Origin: Dyadobacter sp. CY326
GTDB lineage: Bacteria > Bacteroidota > Bacteroidia > Cytophagales > Spirosomataceae
Length of the DNA: 64,000 nucleotides
Assembly (NCBI RefSeq): GCF_021390515.1
Contig: NZ_JAJUXI010000010.1
Location: 186,001-250,000, forward strand
Direction: 5' to 3'
The position numbers and the translations under genes are program-made. The notes beneath the pieces were generated by a model. The model was not told the DNA's origin and did no database searches. It saw only the letters and a list, made by a program, of their open reading frames with translations. Within the stretch, counting starts at the first letter, position 1. Every line of letters begins with the position of its first letter. Positions 24,664 through 33,066 of this stretch are shown piece after piece.

Positions 24664-25789
24664 ATGCAAAATGCTTTGTAATAATATCCGTAACGCGTTG
24701 AAGATCATCTTGTGAAAGACTGGAACCGGATGGCAGGCACAGCCCCGTTTGAAACAATTCCTCTGCAATGCGGCCTCCGAAGTAAGGAGCATTGCTGAAA
24801 ACAGGCTGTAAATGCATGGGTTTCCAGATCCGGCGGGATTCAATGTTGTTATCGGCGAGTTGAATGCGAATTGACTCTGCCGAAACGCCCGACCGCTTGC
24901 TATCCAATGTAAAAGCCGTTAACCAGCGATTGGATAGACAATTGACCGGTTCTTCCTGAAATTTCAGGCCTATTAAGTTTTCCAGCGCGTTTTTGTAAAA
25001 TTCAAAATTCGCCCTTCGCTGTGCAACGCGGTCAGCTATGACTTCCATTTGCCCCAATCCGATTCCTGCACAAATGTTACTAAGGCCATAATTGAAGCCA
25101 ATCTGCGAATGCTGATAATAAGGCGCATTGTCGCGTGACTGCGAAGCCAGGAACTTGGCTTTGCTTACTAATTCAGGATCGTCGGATAACAGCATGCCGC
25201 CTGCTGATGTGGTGATAATTTTATTTCCGTTGAACGAAAAAATGCTCATTGTGCCAAAGGAGCCAATCTTTTGCCCGTTATATTCAGATCCCAATGCTTC
25301 CGCCGCGTCTTCAATGAATGGAATTTCATAGTGGTCACATATGGTTAAAATTTCACTTAGCTGCGCAGGCATGCCATACAAGTGTACACCAATCACTGCC
25401 TTAGGCTTTTTACCTTTTTTGATATAATATAAAATTGCTTTCGTTAATGCTTCTGGGCAAATGTTCCAGGTGGATGCTTCGCTGTCCACGAAAACGGGAG
25501 TCGCACCTTGATAAACAATGGGATTGGCGCTGGCAGCAAATGTCAGTGATTGGCAAATAACAATGTCGCCTTTCGTTACCTGCAAGGCAAGCAAGGCAAG
25601 ATGCAATGCTGCCGTTCCGGACGACACAGCGGCCGCATGACCTCGACTAACATAATGTTTCACTTTCGCCTCAAATGCGTCCCCATTCGGGCCGACTGGC
25701 GCAATCCAGTTTGTGAAAAAAGCTTCCTCAATAAATTTCATTTCAGCACCGCCCATATGCGGGGGTGACAGCCAGATTTTATCATTCAT
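24662..25789 (-). CDS. DegT/DnrJ/EryC1-family sugar aminotransferase (PglE-like)
   Basis: A 375-residue PLP enzyme. The PLP lysine is K190 in FSFNGNKIITTSAGGML, the pyridine aspartate is D161 in FIEDAAEALGS, and GTAALHLAL (58-66) binds phosphate. The start IWLSPPHMGGAEMKFIEEAF is typical of PglE/LegC-type enzymes that aminate UDP-4-keto sugars. Together with the overlapping PglD-like acetyltransferase and the PglC-like transferase it points to a diacetamido sugar such as bacillosamine loaded onto undecaprenyl phosphate. The 4,6-dehydratase (PglF) is not in the window. Its start overlaps the acetyltransferase end by 8 nt. Confidence 0.88.
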   Translation of the reverse strand: MNDKIWLSPPHMGGAEMKFIEEAFFTNWIAPVGPNGDAFEAKVKHYVSRGHAAAVSSGTAALHLALLALQVTKGDIVICQSLTFAASANPIVYQGATPVFVDSEASTWNICPEALTKAILYYIKKGKKPKAVIGVHLYGMPAQLSEILTICDHYEIPFIEDAAEALGSEYNGQKIGSFGTMSIFSFNGNKIITTSAGGMLLSDDPELVSKAKFLASQSRDNAPYYQHSQIGFNYGLSNICAGIGLGQMEVIADRVAQRRANFEFYKNALENLIGLKFQEEPVNCLSNRWLTAFTLDSKRSGVSAESIRIQLADNNIESRRIWKPMHLQPVFSNAPYFGGRIAEELFQTGLCLPSGSSLSQDDLQRVTDIITKHFA

Positions 25790-26384
25790 AGTGTGTTAAT
25801 TTTATGATGCGTGCAGGATTTCCGTAAGCAATCGCGCCGTCGGGAATGTTTTTGGTAACGACGCTTCCGGCTCCGATCACGCAATTTTTGCCAATAATAA
25901 GATTTGGAATGATCACACTTCCTGCGCCCACGAGCGTGCATGCACCAATGCTGACGCCTCCGCAAATGATTGCTCCGGGTGCGATATGCGCGAAATCGGC
26001 AATGATGCAATCGTGTTCAACGATGGCTCCTGTATTTACAATCACATGGCGGCCAATGATGGCGTCGGATTGAATGATAGCGCCGTGCAAAATAACGGTG
26101 CCCGGTCCGTAGAAAGCTTTTTTGTCAATGAGCGCAGCAGGATGAATGGCATTCCCGAAATGATGGCTTATCTGCTTGGAAACGGCTTTTCTGGCTAAAT
26201 TATCTCCGATAGCAATGATCAGCTGCTCATCAATATCCGCATTGTGGTTATAGGCTAATATGCCTATTTCAAGCAATAATCGTTTTTTTGGGTCATCGTC
26301 GAAAATCTTCTTGATGCTTTTTCCGCAATCTTTTAGTGTGCTTGTAATCACTTTGGCGTGGCCGCCGGCTCCGTAAATCAGCAT
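25782..26384 (-). CDS. Sugar O/N-acetyltransferase, PglD/NeuD family
   Basis: A 200-residue protein with an N-terminal Rossmann-like cap (MLIYGAGGHAKVITSTLKDC) and a C-terminal left-handed beta helix of hexapeptide repeats (IGRHVIVNTGAIVEHDC, IGACTLVGAGSVIIPN, IGKNCVIGAGSVVTKN). The catalytic histidine is expected in VEHDC. The family acetylates amino sugars using acetyl-CoA. It sits between the sugar transferase and the aminotransferase, overlapping the latter, in the order PglC-PglD-PglE found in glycosylation loci. Confidence 0.9.
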   Translation of the reverse strand: MLIYGAGGHAKVITSTLKDCGKSIKKIFDDDPKKRLLLEIGILAYNHNADIDEQLIIAIGDNLARKAVSKQISHHFGNAIHPAALIDKKAFYGPGTVILHGAIIQSDAIIGRHVIVNTGAIVEHDCIIADFAHIAPGAIICGGVSIGACTLVGAGSVIIPNLIIGKNCVIGAGSVVTKNIPDGAIAYGNPARIIKLTHYE

Positions 26385-26411
26385 GAATTCAGTGTGTTAT
26401 TTTTTGTAAAA

Positions 26412-27074
26412 TCAACCTTTAAACCGCTCAAATTCAGACGGTGAGCGCGCGTCTTTTTGTTTTAAAACATTGATGAATGTCAAAAGCATAATTTTCATAT
26501 CAAGCTTGAAAGACCGGTTTTCTACATACCAAATGTCAAGCTCGAACTTTCTTTCCCAAGTTATCGCAATACGCCCCTTGACCTGCGCCCAGCCTGTTAT
26601 GCCCGGCAAAACGGCGTGCCTAATTTGCTGACTTGCATTGTATAAACCGAGATATTCGGGGAGCAATGGGCGCGGCCCTACAAAGCTCATGTCGCCTTTT
26701 AAAACATTCCAAAGTTGTGGGATTTCGTCAAGTGAAGATTTTCGGAGCAGCTTTGCAATGCGGGTTGCACGATGTAATGTCTTATTTCCCTGTTCAATGT
26801 CAGACAATGTGCGAAATTTAACCAACACAAAAATCTGCTCATTAAGCCCCGGACGAGCCTGGAAAAAGAAAACATTGCCTTTGTTTTCCAACCAAAGGAT
26901 AACAATAATTAAAATAAAAAGCGGCGACAGGATGATTAGTCCGGCCGCCGCTAAAAATATGTCTAAAATTCTTTTTCCTATTTTAAAGTAAACAACATTA
27001 CACGCGTCAGAAAATCTCCGGATAACGCTCCGGATTTGCTTCCCGCATGATTCGATATGCTGTTTCAAAAACAT
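26412..27074 (-). CDS. Initiating sugar transferase (PglC/WcaJ type, bacterial sugar transferase)
   Basis: A polyprenyl-phosphate phosphoglycosyl transferase. The core begins KIGKRILDIFLAAAGLIIL (membrane hairpin), then QARPGLNEQIFVLVKFRTL, SLDEIPQLWNVLKGDMSFVG, PRPLLPEY and the end DIWYVENRSFKLDMKIM. It moves a sugar-phosphate to undecaprenyl phosphate and starts glycan assembly. Compact length indicates the monotopic PglC type rather than the five-helix WbaP type. No ATG, GTG or TTG lies directly before the core; the nearest ATG is at 27074, inside the upstream dehydrogenase gene (68-nt overlap). Longer in-frame starts reach 27194 but would encode unrelated sequence. Confidence 0.88.
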   Translation of the reverse strand: MFLKQHIESCGKQIRSVIRRFSDACNVVYFKIGKRILDIFLAAAGLIILSPLFILIIVILWLENKGNVFFFQARPGLNEQIFVLVKFRTLSDIEQGNKTLHRATRIAKLLRKSSLDEIPQLWNVLKGDMSFVGPRPLLPEYLGLYNASQQIRHAVLPGITGWAQVKGRIAITWERKFELDIWYVENRSFKLDMKIMLLTFINVLKQKDARSPSEFERFKG

Positions 27075-29421
27075 CATCTGCATTTGGTTTGGAAAAATAA
27101 TCGCCGTCTGAGCCATAAGGCGGGCGGTGATCTTTTGCTGAAATCGTCGCCGGAGCGGAATCGAGCCAGCGGTAAACATTTTGCTTTTCCACAACCTGCT
27201 GCATCATATACGCAGAGGCGCTTCCAGGCAAATCTTCATCCGCAAAAATCACCCGGTTCGTCTTCTTAACCGACTCGCCGATGACGCCATGGATGTCAAA
27301 AGGCAACAATGTCTGCACATCGATCACCTCCGCTTCGATCCCCGATTTCTGTAATTGCGCAGCGGCTTCCATTACTATACGGCACATGGAGCCATAGGTC
27401 ACAATGGTAATGTCATTTCCCTCACGAATTATTTCAGGTTCGCCCAAAGGCAGGCAGATTTCGCCGATATTGTCTGGAAGAATTTCTTTTTGACGGTAAG
27501 AATTAAGCGGCTCTACAACTAAAGCCGGGTCGTCGCCTTTAATTAATGTGTTGTAAAATCCAGCGGCTTGCACAAAATTTCGTGGCACAATAACGTGTAT
27601 TCCGCGAAGGCTGCTAAGCATTGTTCCCATTGGAGAACCTGAATGCCAAATGCCTTCGAGCCTGTGCCCGCGCGTGCGAATGATCAATGGCGCTTTTTGA
27701 CCGCCAGCCGTCCGGTAACGCAATGTGGCGAGGTCGTCGGTCAATGTCGCCAAGGCATAATAGATGTAATCAAAATATTGGATTTCAACGATTGGGCGCA
27801 AACCACGCATGGCCATGCCGATCCCTTGACCAACAATGGTCGCTTCGCGAATGCCCGTGTCTGTAATGCGGGACTCACCAAACTTTTCCTGCAAACCCGC
27901 AAGTCCTTGATTTACATCGCCAATGAAGCCTACATCTTCGCCCAATGTAACCGCGCGCGGATCTCTTTCGAAAAAAGCATTGAAAAATGCCCTGATCACT
28001 TCGCGGCCATCGACAACCGGACTGTCATCGGAATATTGCGGTTTTACAGGCTGAACGTTTAATGGAGAATCGGCAGACTCGCTGTATAAATTGGAACTGA
28101 ATCGGGCAGCATTTTCCGACAAGCTGTTCTTTAAAGATGCCCTAAGTGCTGCTTTAAAGGGATTTTCTTCACTTCCCAACACGCGCAAAGCCTTTCGAAT
28201 GCTGGAAACCATATCCCGCCTAACCGGCAGATAAGTTTTTGAAAGTTCCAGGATAATATTGCTCAGCTCATCAGAAGAGGCGCTGGAACGCATGGTGTCC
28301 TGTAAAAGCTGGATCGTTTCCAGATATTCTTTGTCAAGATCTTTGCGGTAAGCCTGCCAAGCCTGGTTGCGCGCATTGCTCGCCGTTTCTTTGGCTTCAA
28401 TTTCTATCTGTTCAAGCTCCTCGTCCGTTGCATAGCCGTTTTGCAAAATCCAGTTTCTGAAAAGAATGTTGCAGTCGCGCTCGTTTTCCCATTTCAGACG
28501 CTGCTTGGATTTGTATCTCTCGTGAGAACCCGAAGTCGAATGTCCTTGTGGCTGCGTGAGCTCCGTAACATGCACCAGCACGGGAATCTGCTCTTCCCTG
28601 CACAACTTCGCAGCACGTTGATAAATCTCGATCATGCCGGGATAATCCCAGCCCTTAACCGTAAATATTTCCAATCCTGGCTCTTCCTCGTTACGCTGTA
28701 AACCAGCAAGCGCCTTGGAAATACTCGACTTTGTAGTCTGATATTCAATGGGAACCGAAATGCCATAGCCGTCGTCCCAAACGGATGTTAGCAAGGGAAT
28801 TTGTAAAACACCGGCCGCATTCATGGCTTCCAGAAACATACCCTGCGAAGTGGAAGCATCGCCAATGGTGGCAAAAACAATCTCATTTCCCTGACGCGTG
28901 AAGTTGGTCAGATGTTGAAGCTCTTTGTTATTTCTGAATAATTTGGAGGCATAAGCAAGGCCCAATGCCCTCGGAATTTGTCCGGCAGTTGAAGAAATAT
29001 CACAAACCGAATTGTATATTTTGGTCTGATCGAGCCATTGCCCGTTTTCATCAAGCCAGCGCGTAGAAAAGTGGCCGTTCATTGATCTCCCGCCTGTGCT
29101 CGGCTCATGTTCGAGATCAGCGTGGGCGTACATTTGTGCAAAAAACTGTTGCCAGGTGACATTGCCCAGCGCCGCTTCTATCGTCTGGTCACGGTAATAT
29201 CCCGAGCGGAAATCGCCCATCTTAAATGCTCTTGACAATGCAATCTGAGCCACTTCCTTACCATCTCCGAAAATGCCAAATTTAGACCGCCCGCCCATTG
29301 TATCCTTCCTCCCCAGCAGACTCACCTGACGACTTTCGCACGCAAGCCGATAGTCCTTGGTGATGCTTTCTTTACTCAATACACCTGAACCGGTTAAACT
29401 ATCATTTTGAAGCATAAGCAA
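27007..29421 (-). CDS. Fused E1 alpha/beta 2-oxoacid dehydrogenase
   Basis: An 804-residue fusion of the two thiamine-diphosphate-dependent E1 subunits. The alpha half (about 20-380) holds the ThDP motif FATIGDASTSQGMFLEAMN and DDGYGIS; the beta half (about 475-800) holds AVTLGEDVGFIGDVNQGL, QYFDYIYYALATLTDD and VIDVQTLLPFD. It decarboxylates a 2-oxoacid, most likely branched-chain, and passes the acyl group to a lipoyl E2, which is not here. Fused E1 of this type is widespread in Bacteroidetes. A linker of about 90 residues joins the halves. Its 3' end overlaps the start region of the sugar transferase. Confidence 0.92.
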   Translation of the reverse strand: MLMLQNDSLTGSGVLSKESITKDYRLACESRQVSLLGRKDTMGGRSKFGIFGDGKEVAQIALSRAFKMGDFRSGYYRDQTIEAALGNVTWQQFFAQMYAHADLEHEPSTGGRSMNGHFSTRWLDENGQWLDQTKIYNSVCDISSTAGQIPRALGLAYASKLFRNNKELQHLTNFTRQGNEIVFATIGDASTSQGMFLEAMNAAGVLQIPLLTSVWDDGYGISVPIEYQTTKSSISKALAGLQRNEEEPGLEIFTVKGWDYPGMIEIYQRAAKLCREEQIPVLVHVTELTQPQGHSTSGSHERYKSKQRLKWENERDCNILFRNWILQNGYATDEELEQIEIEAKETASNARNQAWQAYRKDLDKEYLETIQLLQDTMRSSASSDELSNIILELSKTYLPVRRDMVSSIRKALRVLGSEENPFKAALRASLKNSLSENAARFSSNLYSESADSPLNVQPVKPQYSDDSPVVDGREVIRAFFNAFFERDPRAVTLGEDVGFIGDVNQGLAGLQEKFGESRITDTGIREATIVGQGIGMAMRGLRPIVEIQYFDYIYYALATLTDDLATLRYRTAGGQKAPLIIRTRGHRLEGIWHSGSPMGTMLSSLRGIHVIVPRNFVQAAGFYNTLIKGDDPALVVEPLNSYRQKEILPDNIGEICLPLGEPEIIREGNDITIVTYGSMCRIVMEAAAQLQKSGIEAEVIDVQTLLPFDIHGVIGESVKKTNRVIFADEDLPGSASAYMMQQVVEKQNVYRWLDSAPATISAKDHRPPYGSDGDYFSKPNADDVFETAYRIMREANPERYPEIF

Positions 29422-29472
29422 AATTTACTTGGAATAAATCCGTAGTTAAATTACGTTTTTTTGAATGCATGC

Positions 29473-29480
29473 CAAAATTA
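29473..29480 (-). promoter_or_regulatory. Candidate -7 box for the E1 fusion gene
   Basis: Minus-strand TAATTTTG is a full TAnnTTTG match, 51 bp before the E1 ATG. The -33 region is not convincing. Confidence 0.4.
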
Positions 29481-29623
29481 TGCAGGAAAATAATAACATC
29501 GCTGTGGCACGTATAACTTTTGGCAGCATTGTTAATATTGGTTAATGATTATTAATTTTAAGTTTTAAAACTTAATCTTGTTTGGTAGTTATTTTTTTCA
29601 CCACTAAATGTCTGGTTACTATT

Positions 29624-30019
29624 ATGAAAGTATTTTTTTCGGCGCTGGTTTTATTGGTAGGCCTCACCACTGTTAGTTTCGCGCAAAAAGGTGTTTTAAA
29701 ATTTAAAGAAGAAACACACAAATTTGGCAAAGTTCCACAAGGCACTCCTGTTACGCACGAATTTGTGTTTACCAATACAGGCAGTGATCCTGTGGTGCTT
29801 TCCAATGTAACTGTATCGTGCGGATGTACAACGCCGGTTTGGTCAAAAGATCCTGTTCTTCCAGGTAAAACGGGTTCTGTAAAAGCAACATTCAATGCAG
29901 CAGCGGCAGGTCCTTTTAATAAGCCTGTAACTGTTTTCAGCAACACTGAAGGAGGTTCAATCACTTTATACCTGAACGGTGAAGTGGTTCCGAAAGCAGC
30001 AGCAAAATCTTCCAAATAA
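29624..30019 (+). CDS. DUF1573 family secreted protein
   Basis: From the ATG at 29624, 131 residues: signal MKVFFSALVLLVGLTTVSFA, then an Ig-like beta domain with FKEETHKFGKVPQGTPVTHE, FVFTNTGSDPVVLSNV and SCGCTTPVWSK (a CGC pair of unknown use). DUF1573 proteins are abundant and often paralogous in Bacteroidetes, secreted or periplasmic, with no known function. An in-frame GTG/TTG-type start 42 bp upstream would spoil the signal peptide. The gene is monocistronic with a terminator after it. Confidence 0.9.
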   Translation: MKVFFSALVLLVGLTTVSFAQKGVLKFKEETHKFGKVPQGTPVTHEFVFTNTGSDPVVLSNVTVSCGCTTPVWSKDPVLPGKTGSVKATFNAAAAGPFNKPVTVFSNTEGGSITLYLNGEVVPKAAAKSSK

Positions 30020-30038
30020 TCTAATCAGATTGTTGGTT

Positions 30039-30073
30039 AAAATGGCTGTTCTGACACAGGGCGGCCATTTTTT
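30039..30073 (+). terminator. Terminator after the DUF1573 gene
   Basis: AAAATGGC (30039-30046) pairs with GCCATTTT (30064-30071) over a 17-nt loop and ends in a run of six T. It also lies downstream of lptD on the other strand. Confidence 0.75.
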
Positions 30074-30093
30074 ATGCCCAAAACTGAAATAAA

Positions 30094-32991
30094 TTAATAA
30101 GCAGACCGGTCGTAGAATGAGCGGCGTCGCGTTACTTTCAAATCCTGCAAAATGGCCGATTTTACTTTCAATGTGAAGCTGTAATTGCTCACACGCGAAG
30201 CACTGCCAGCAAACGGCGTCCAGCTGAAACTCATGTCCCAGCAATGCAGATCGCGGTAAAGGGTCAACGAGGTGATTGTTGGCTGAAGAGCAGTGAAGTC
30301 AAATCCTGTGTTAACGCTCATTTTAAAATTTTTGGACAAACTCAGATCGCCCGTAAGCTGCACTGCCTGAATAAGTTGAGCCTTGGACAGGCCAGGTTTT
30401 GTTAAGCCAAAGTTATAGTTCAGCGACACATTCCAGGGAATGTTGAAATCGACATAAAGCTCCGGGTTCTGTGCAATAAACTCGCGCTGCTCCTCTGTTA
30501 CGGTTGAAGCTCCGTTGGTGGCGGGCGTTGTTGTTTTGGATTTATCAGAGCTTTTTGGAGCGAAGCTGGTCCCGACGGTGAAGCCCAGGTTTTGAAGATT
30601 TGCCAAGCCCTGACCTTGTGTAATGGAATATTTATTGATCTTCCTTCCAACCTGATTGGTCATGATATTTGGGTTCGCCTCGTAGGCATAAGGGTCCAAA
30701 TTCATGTTAAAGTTCAGGTTCAGGTTTTTGCCAATCCGGGCATTCGCATTAACCGTAATGTTCGATAAATTAAGCGAATCGGCCAGCAAATTGTAGTTTC
30801 CGCCCACACTCAGGTTGTCCAGCAATGACACTTTTTCAAATTGGGTTGCAGCCGTGTCGCTCTTTGTTTTCAATTTCATTTCAAACGAGTTGTTTAAGCT
30901 GAATGAAATCACACTGGAAGCCCGCCCGTTGCTAACTCCAGTGCCAACTCCCCGAAATCTGGAAAGCGAATATTCCCTGTCAACATTGCCGTTTTCAATT
31001 AATACTTTTTGGTAAAAGCCAAATGCATCACCTGTAAAGTCTGGTGTATAAGTGAATGATAATGAAGGAATAACCGTGTGACGGATCGCTTCCAGGCGCT
31101 TTCCTTTTACAAAAAATGTTCCGTAAAAACGGGTGTTAACGCCCGCTCCGAAATTGTATGAATATTCGGTTCCTGCCTGTTTCAATGTATCAATGCGCAC
31201 CTTATTTTCTATGACAGTATATCTGTATTGTTTGGTAAAAACTTCGCCTTGTAATGACAAACTTGGCGTAACATTGATAAATCGTAAAACCTTGAAGTTA
31301 GGAAGTGAAATCGGCAAGCTGTATCGGCCAGTAAATTGCGCGTCTTTCAGCATTTCTGGCAAATTATCAAGATTGAATGCAACAACTTTCGTGGTCAGGC
31401 GGGTGGTGTCGATGGCGTTGCTGATGGAAAAACCAAGAGAAGCTGAGGCGGTGTCAATGGGCGTCAGCGAGTTTGTTAATGCATAATTTCCGCTAAAATC
31501 AAGTCCAAGGCGGAAACTTTCATACCAACGTCCTCTGCCGCCCTTCAATGCAAATGGTGCAATTTGATTAACGCCAAAGCTAAAATCTGTTGAGACGTTT
31601 GTTTTTCCGTTCTTTCTTCTTCCTAATGAATCTGCTGGATCAATCTGTCCAAAGTTTTGGTTCACGCGCAAGCTTCCTGCTGCACGCATAAACTGCCCAA
31701 ATGTGCGGTTATACTGAACAGACGAGCTGGCCACATTGGAAATGTATTTTTGCGTTTCAAATTCCTGCAACTGGTTATAGCTGTTACTCTGCACATTAAC
31801 ATTGGCAGAAAACTGCGAATTGCCTCTTGGCCGCGGCGCATGTGACCACACGACACTGAAATCATTGGTTATCCCACGACCGAGGCGCTTATCAATTTCA
31901 TCAGCGGATTTGTTGCGATTAAAGCGCAATGCAAGATTTCCATTGTATTGATAACGTCTTATATAAGTGGAGGCAAGACCCAACCCCCAGCTTCCGGTGG
32001 AATAAATCTGCCCAGTCAGGGAAGCATTCACAAACTCGCTGATCGCAAAGTAATAACCGCCTTCTCTTAGATAGAAACCGCGGCCATTAGGCTCTTCTCC
32101 ATAAGTCGGGAAGAGAATTCCGGAGGTTCCATTCTCTTTCTTTTTTGGAAAAGGGAAAAAACCGAAAGGCAATGCAATGGGCAAGGGCACGTCACTGATC
32201 ACAAGGTTGAAAGGGCCGGAAATGACCTGTTTTTTATTAACCATTTTGATCTTCGGCGCATTGATATAATAGTGCGGATGCGTGAGATTACAGGTTGTGT
32301 ACATGGAATGACGAATGTAAAAATTCCCTTCCGCGTCTTTTTTTACCTTTTCGCCACGGATGTTTCCGTCTCCTTCCTGCGTGATAATCCCTTGAATTAA
32401 AGCCTTTTTAGACTTGAAATTATAGCGGATTTCCTTCGTGTTATACGTTTCAGGCCCGTCCTGAAAAACCGGGTCTCCGACTGTTTTCTTGGAAGTTGAA
32501 TCGGGAGTTCCAATTGCGTAAACCTCGTTTGTGACCCAGTTGAGACGGATGTAATTGGCTTTCAGGTTAATAGTGCCGTAAGTGACTTCCGCATTTCCAT
32601 ACAAATGCACCTGTTTGAGCACGGCGTCCATAATTGTGGAATCCTCGGCCGTATATTGCACCGTGTTTTGAAGATCATCCGGGTTGGATAATGTGTCCGT
32701 TGCTGTTGAATCTGCTGTTAATCCTCTGTTAGTGAGTGAAGTATCGCCAGGCGCAGTTGCCCCGTTGACGGACGCAGCATTTTTTCCGGCGCCAGTTGTG
32801 TCGGCACCAGTTTGTTTTTTTACAGCAAGGAGAGAGTCCGCTGATTGCTTGGCAGAAGTTGTAACGTTCGGCTTACCCTGATTTTTTCCGGACCTCTTTA
32901 CGCGTTGCTGAACACAGGCGACTGTGCTGAAAATGAGAAACGCTGCCACTACTGACGATATAATAATCGCCTTTCTTTTCAGTTCTAACAA
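30094..32991 (-). CDS. lptD: LPS-assembly protein LptD (Bacteroidetes type)
   Basis: A 965-residue outer-membrane protein that inserts LPS into the outer leaflet. Order: N-terminal hydrophobic segment (about 8-25) ending at C26 (FSTVAC), a low-complexity Ser/Thr/Asp linker (27-110), an OstA-like domain (about 115-260: LKQVHLYGNAEVTYGTINLK and FQDGPETYNTKEIRYNFKSK), then a large beta-barrel (about 265-965) with GFFPFPKKKENGTSGILFPT at its start and a short basic end. C26 fits a loose lipobox, unusual for LptD. The start is TTG at 32991; no ATG precedes the hydrophobic segment. It is divergent from an amidase gene. Confidence 0.9.
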   Translation of the reverse strand: MLELKRKAIIISSVVAAFLIFSTVACVQQRVKRSGKNQGKPNVTTSAKQSADSLLAVKKQTGADTTGAGKNAASVNGATAPGDTSLTNRGLTADSTATDTLSNPDDLQNTVQYTAEDSTIMDAVLKQVHLYGNAEVTYGTINLKANYIRLNWVTNEVYAIGTPDSTSKKTVGDPVFQDGPETYNTKEIRYNFKSKKALIQGIITQEGDGNIRGEKVKKDAEGNFYIRHSMYTTCNLTHPHYYINAPKIKMVNKKQVISGPFNLVISDVPLPIALPFGFFPFPKKKENGTSGILFPTYGEEPNGRGFYLREGGYYFAISEFVNASLTGQIYSTGSWGLGLASTYIRRYQYNGNLALRFNRNKSADEIDKRLGRGITNDFSVVWSHAPRPRGNSQFSANVNVQSNSYNQLQEFETQKYISNVASSSVQYNRTFGQFMRAAGSLRVNQNFGQIDPADSLGRRKNGKTNVSTDFSFGVNQIAPFALKGGRGRWYESFRLGLDFSGNYALTNSLTPIDTASASLGFSISNAIDTTRLTTKVVAFNLDNLPEMLKDAQFTGRYSLPISLPNFKVLRFINVTPSLSLQGEVFTKQYRYTVIENKVRIDTLKQAGTEYSYNFGAGVNTRFYGTFFVKGKRLEAIRHTVIPSLSFTYTPDFTGDAFGFYQKVLIENGNVDREYSLSRFRGVGTGVSNGRASSVISFSLNNSFEMKLKTKSDTAATQFEKVSLLDNLSVGGNYNLLADSLNLSNITVNANARIGKNLNLNFNMNLDPYAYEANPNIMTNQVGRKINKYSITQGQGLANLQNLGFTVGTSFAPKSSDKSKTTTPATNGASTVTEEQREFIAQNPELYVDFNIPWNVSLNYNFGLTKPGLSKAQLIQAVQLTGDLSLSKNFKMSVNTGFDFTALQPTITSLTLYRDLHCWDMSFSWTPFAGSASRVSNYSFTLKVKSAILQDLKVTRRRSFYDRSAY

Positions 32992-32997
32992 ATAGCG

Positions 32998-33005
32998 TAT
33001 TTTTG
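32998..33005 (+). promoter_or_regulatory. Candidate -7 box for the amidase gene
   Basis: TATTTTTG is a full TAnnTTTG match; TTTC stands 20 nt upstream as a poor -33. The leader would be about 55 nt. Confidence 0.5.
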
Positions 33006-33017
33006 CATAACGAATTT

Positions 33018-33025
33018 CAAAATTA
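33018..33025 (-). promoter_or_regulatory. Candidate -7 box for lptD
   Basis: Minus-strand TAATTTTG is a full TAnnTTTG match, 26 bp before the TTG start of lptD. It lies 12 bp from the amidase -7 box on the other strand, so the two promoters would overlap. Confidence 0.5.
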
Positions 33026-33066
33026 GCAGAGAAACCTCTAACGAGTAACGCCCTAATTAAAAAATA

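Noticed and set aside
26412..27194. Full 260-residue frame of the sugar transferase
   Set aside because: The first 40 residues are the dehydrogenase coding sequence read in another frame and do not resemble the family.
29572..30015. A 147-codon minus-strand frame opposite DUF1573
   Set aside because: It mirrors a well-recognised DUF1573 protein with signal peptide and conserved CGC motif; the antisense product shows no domain.
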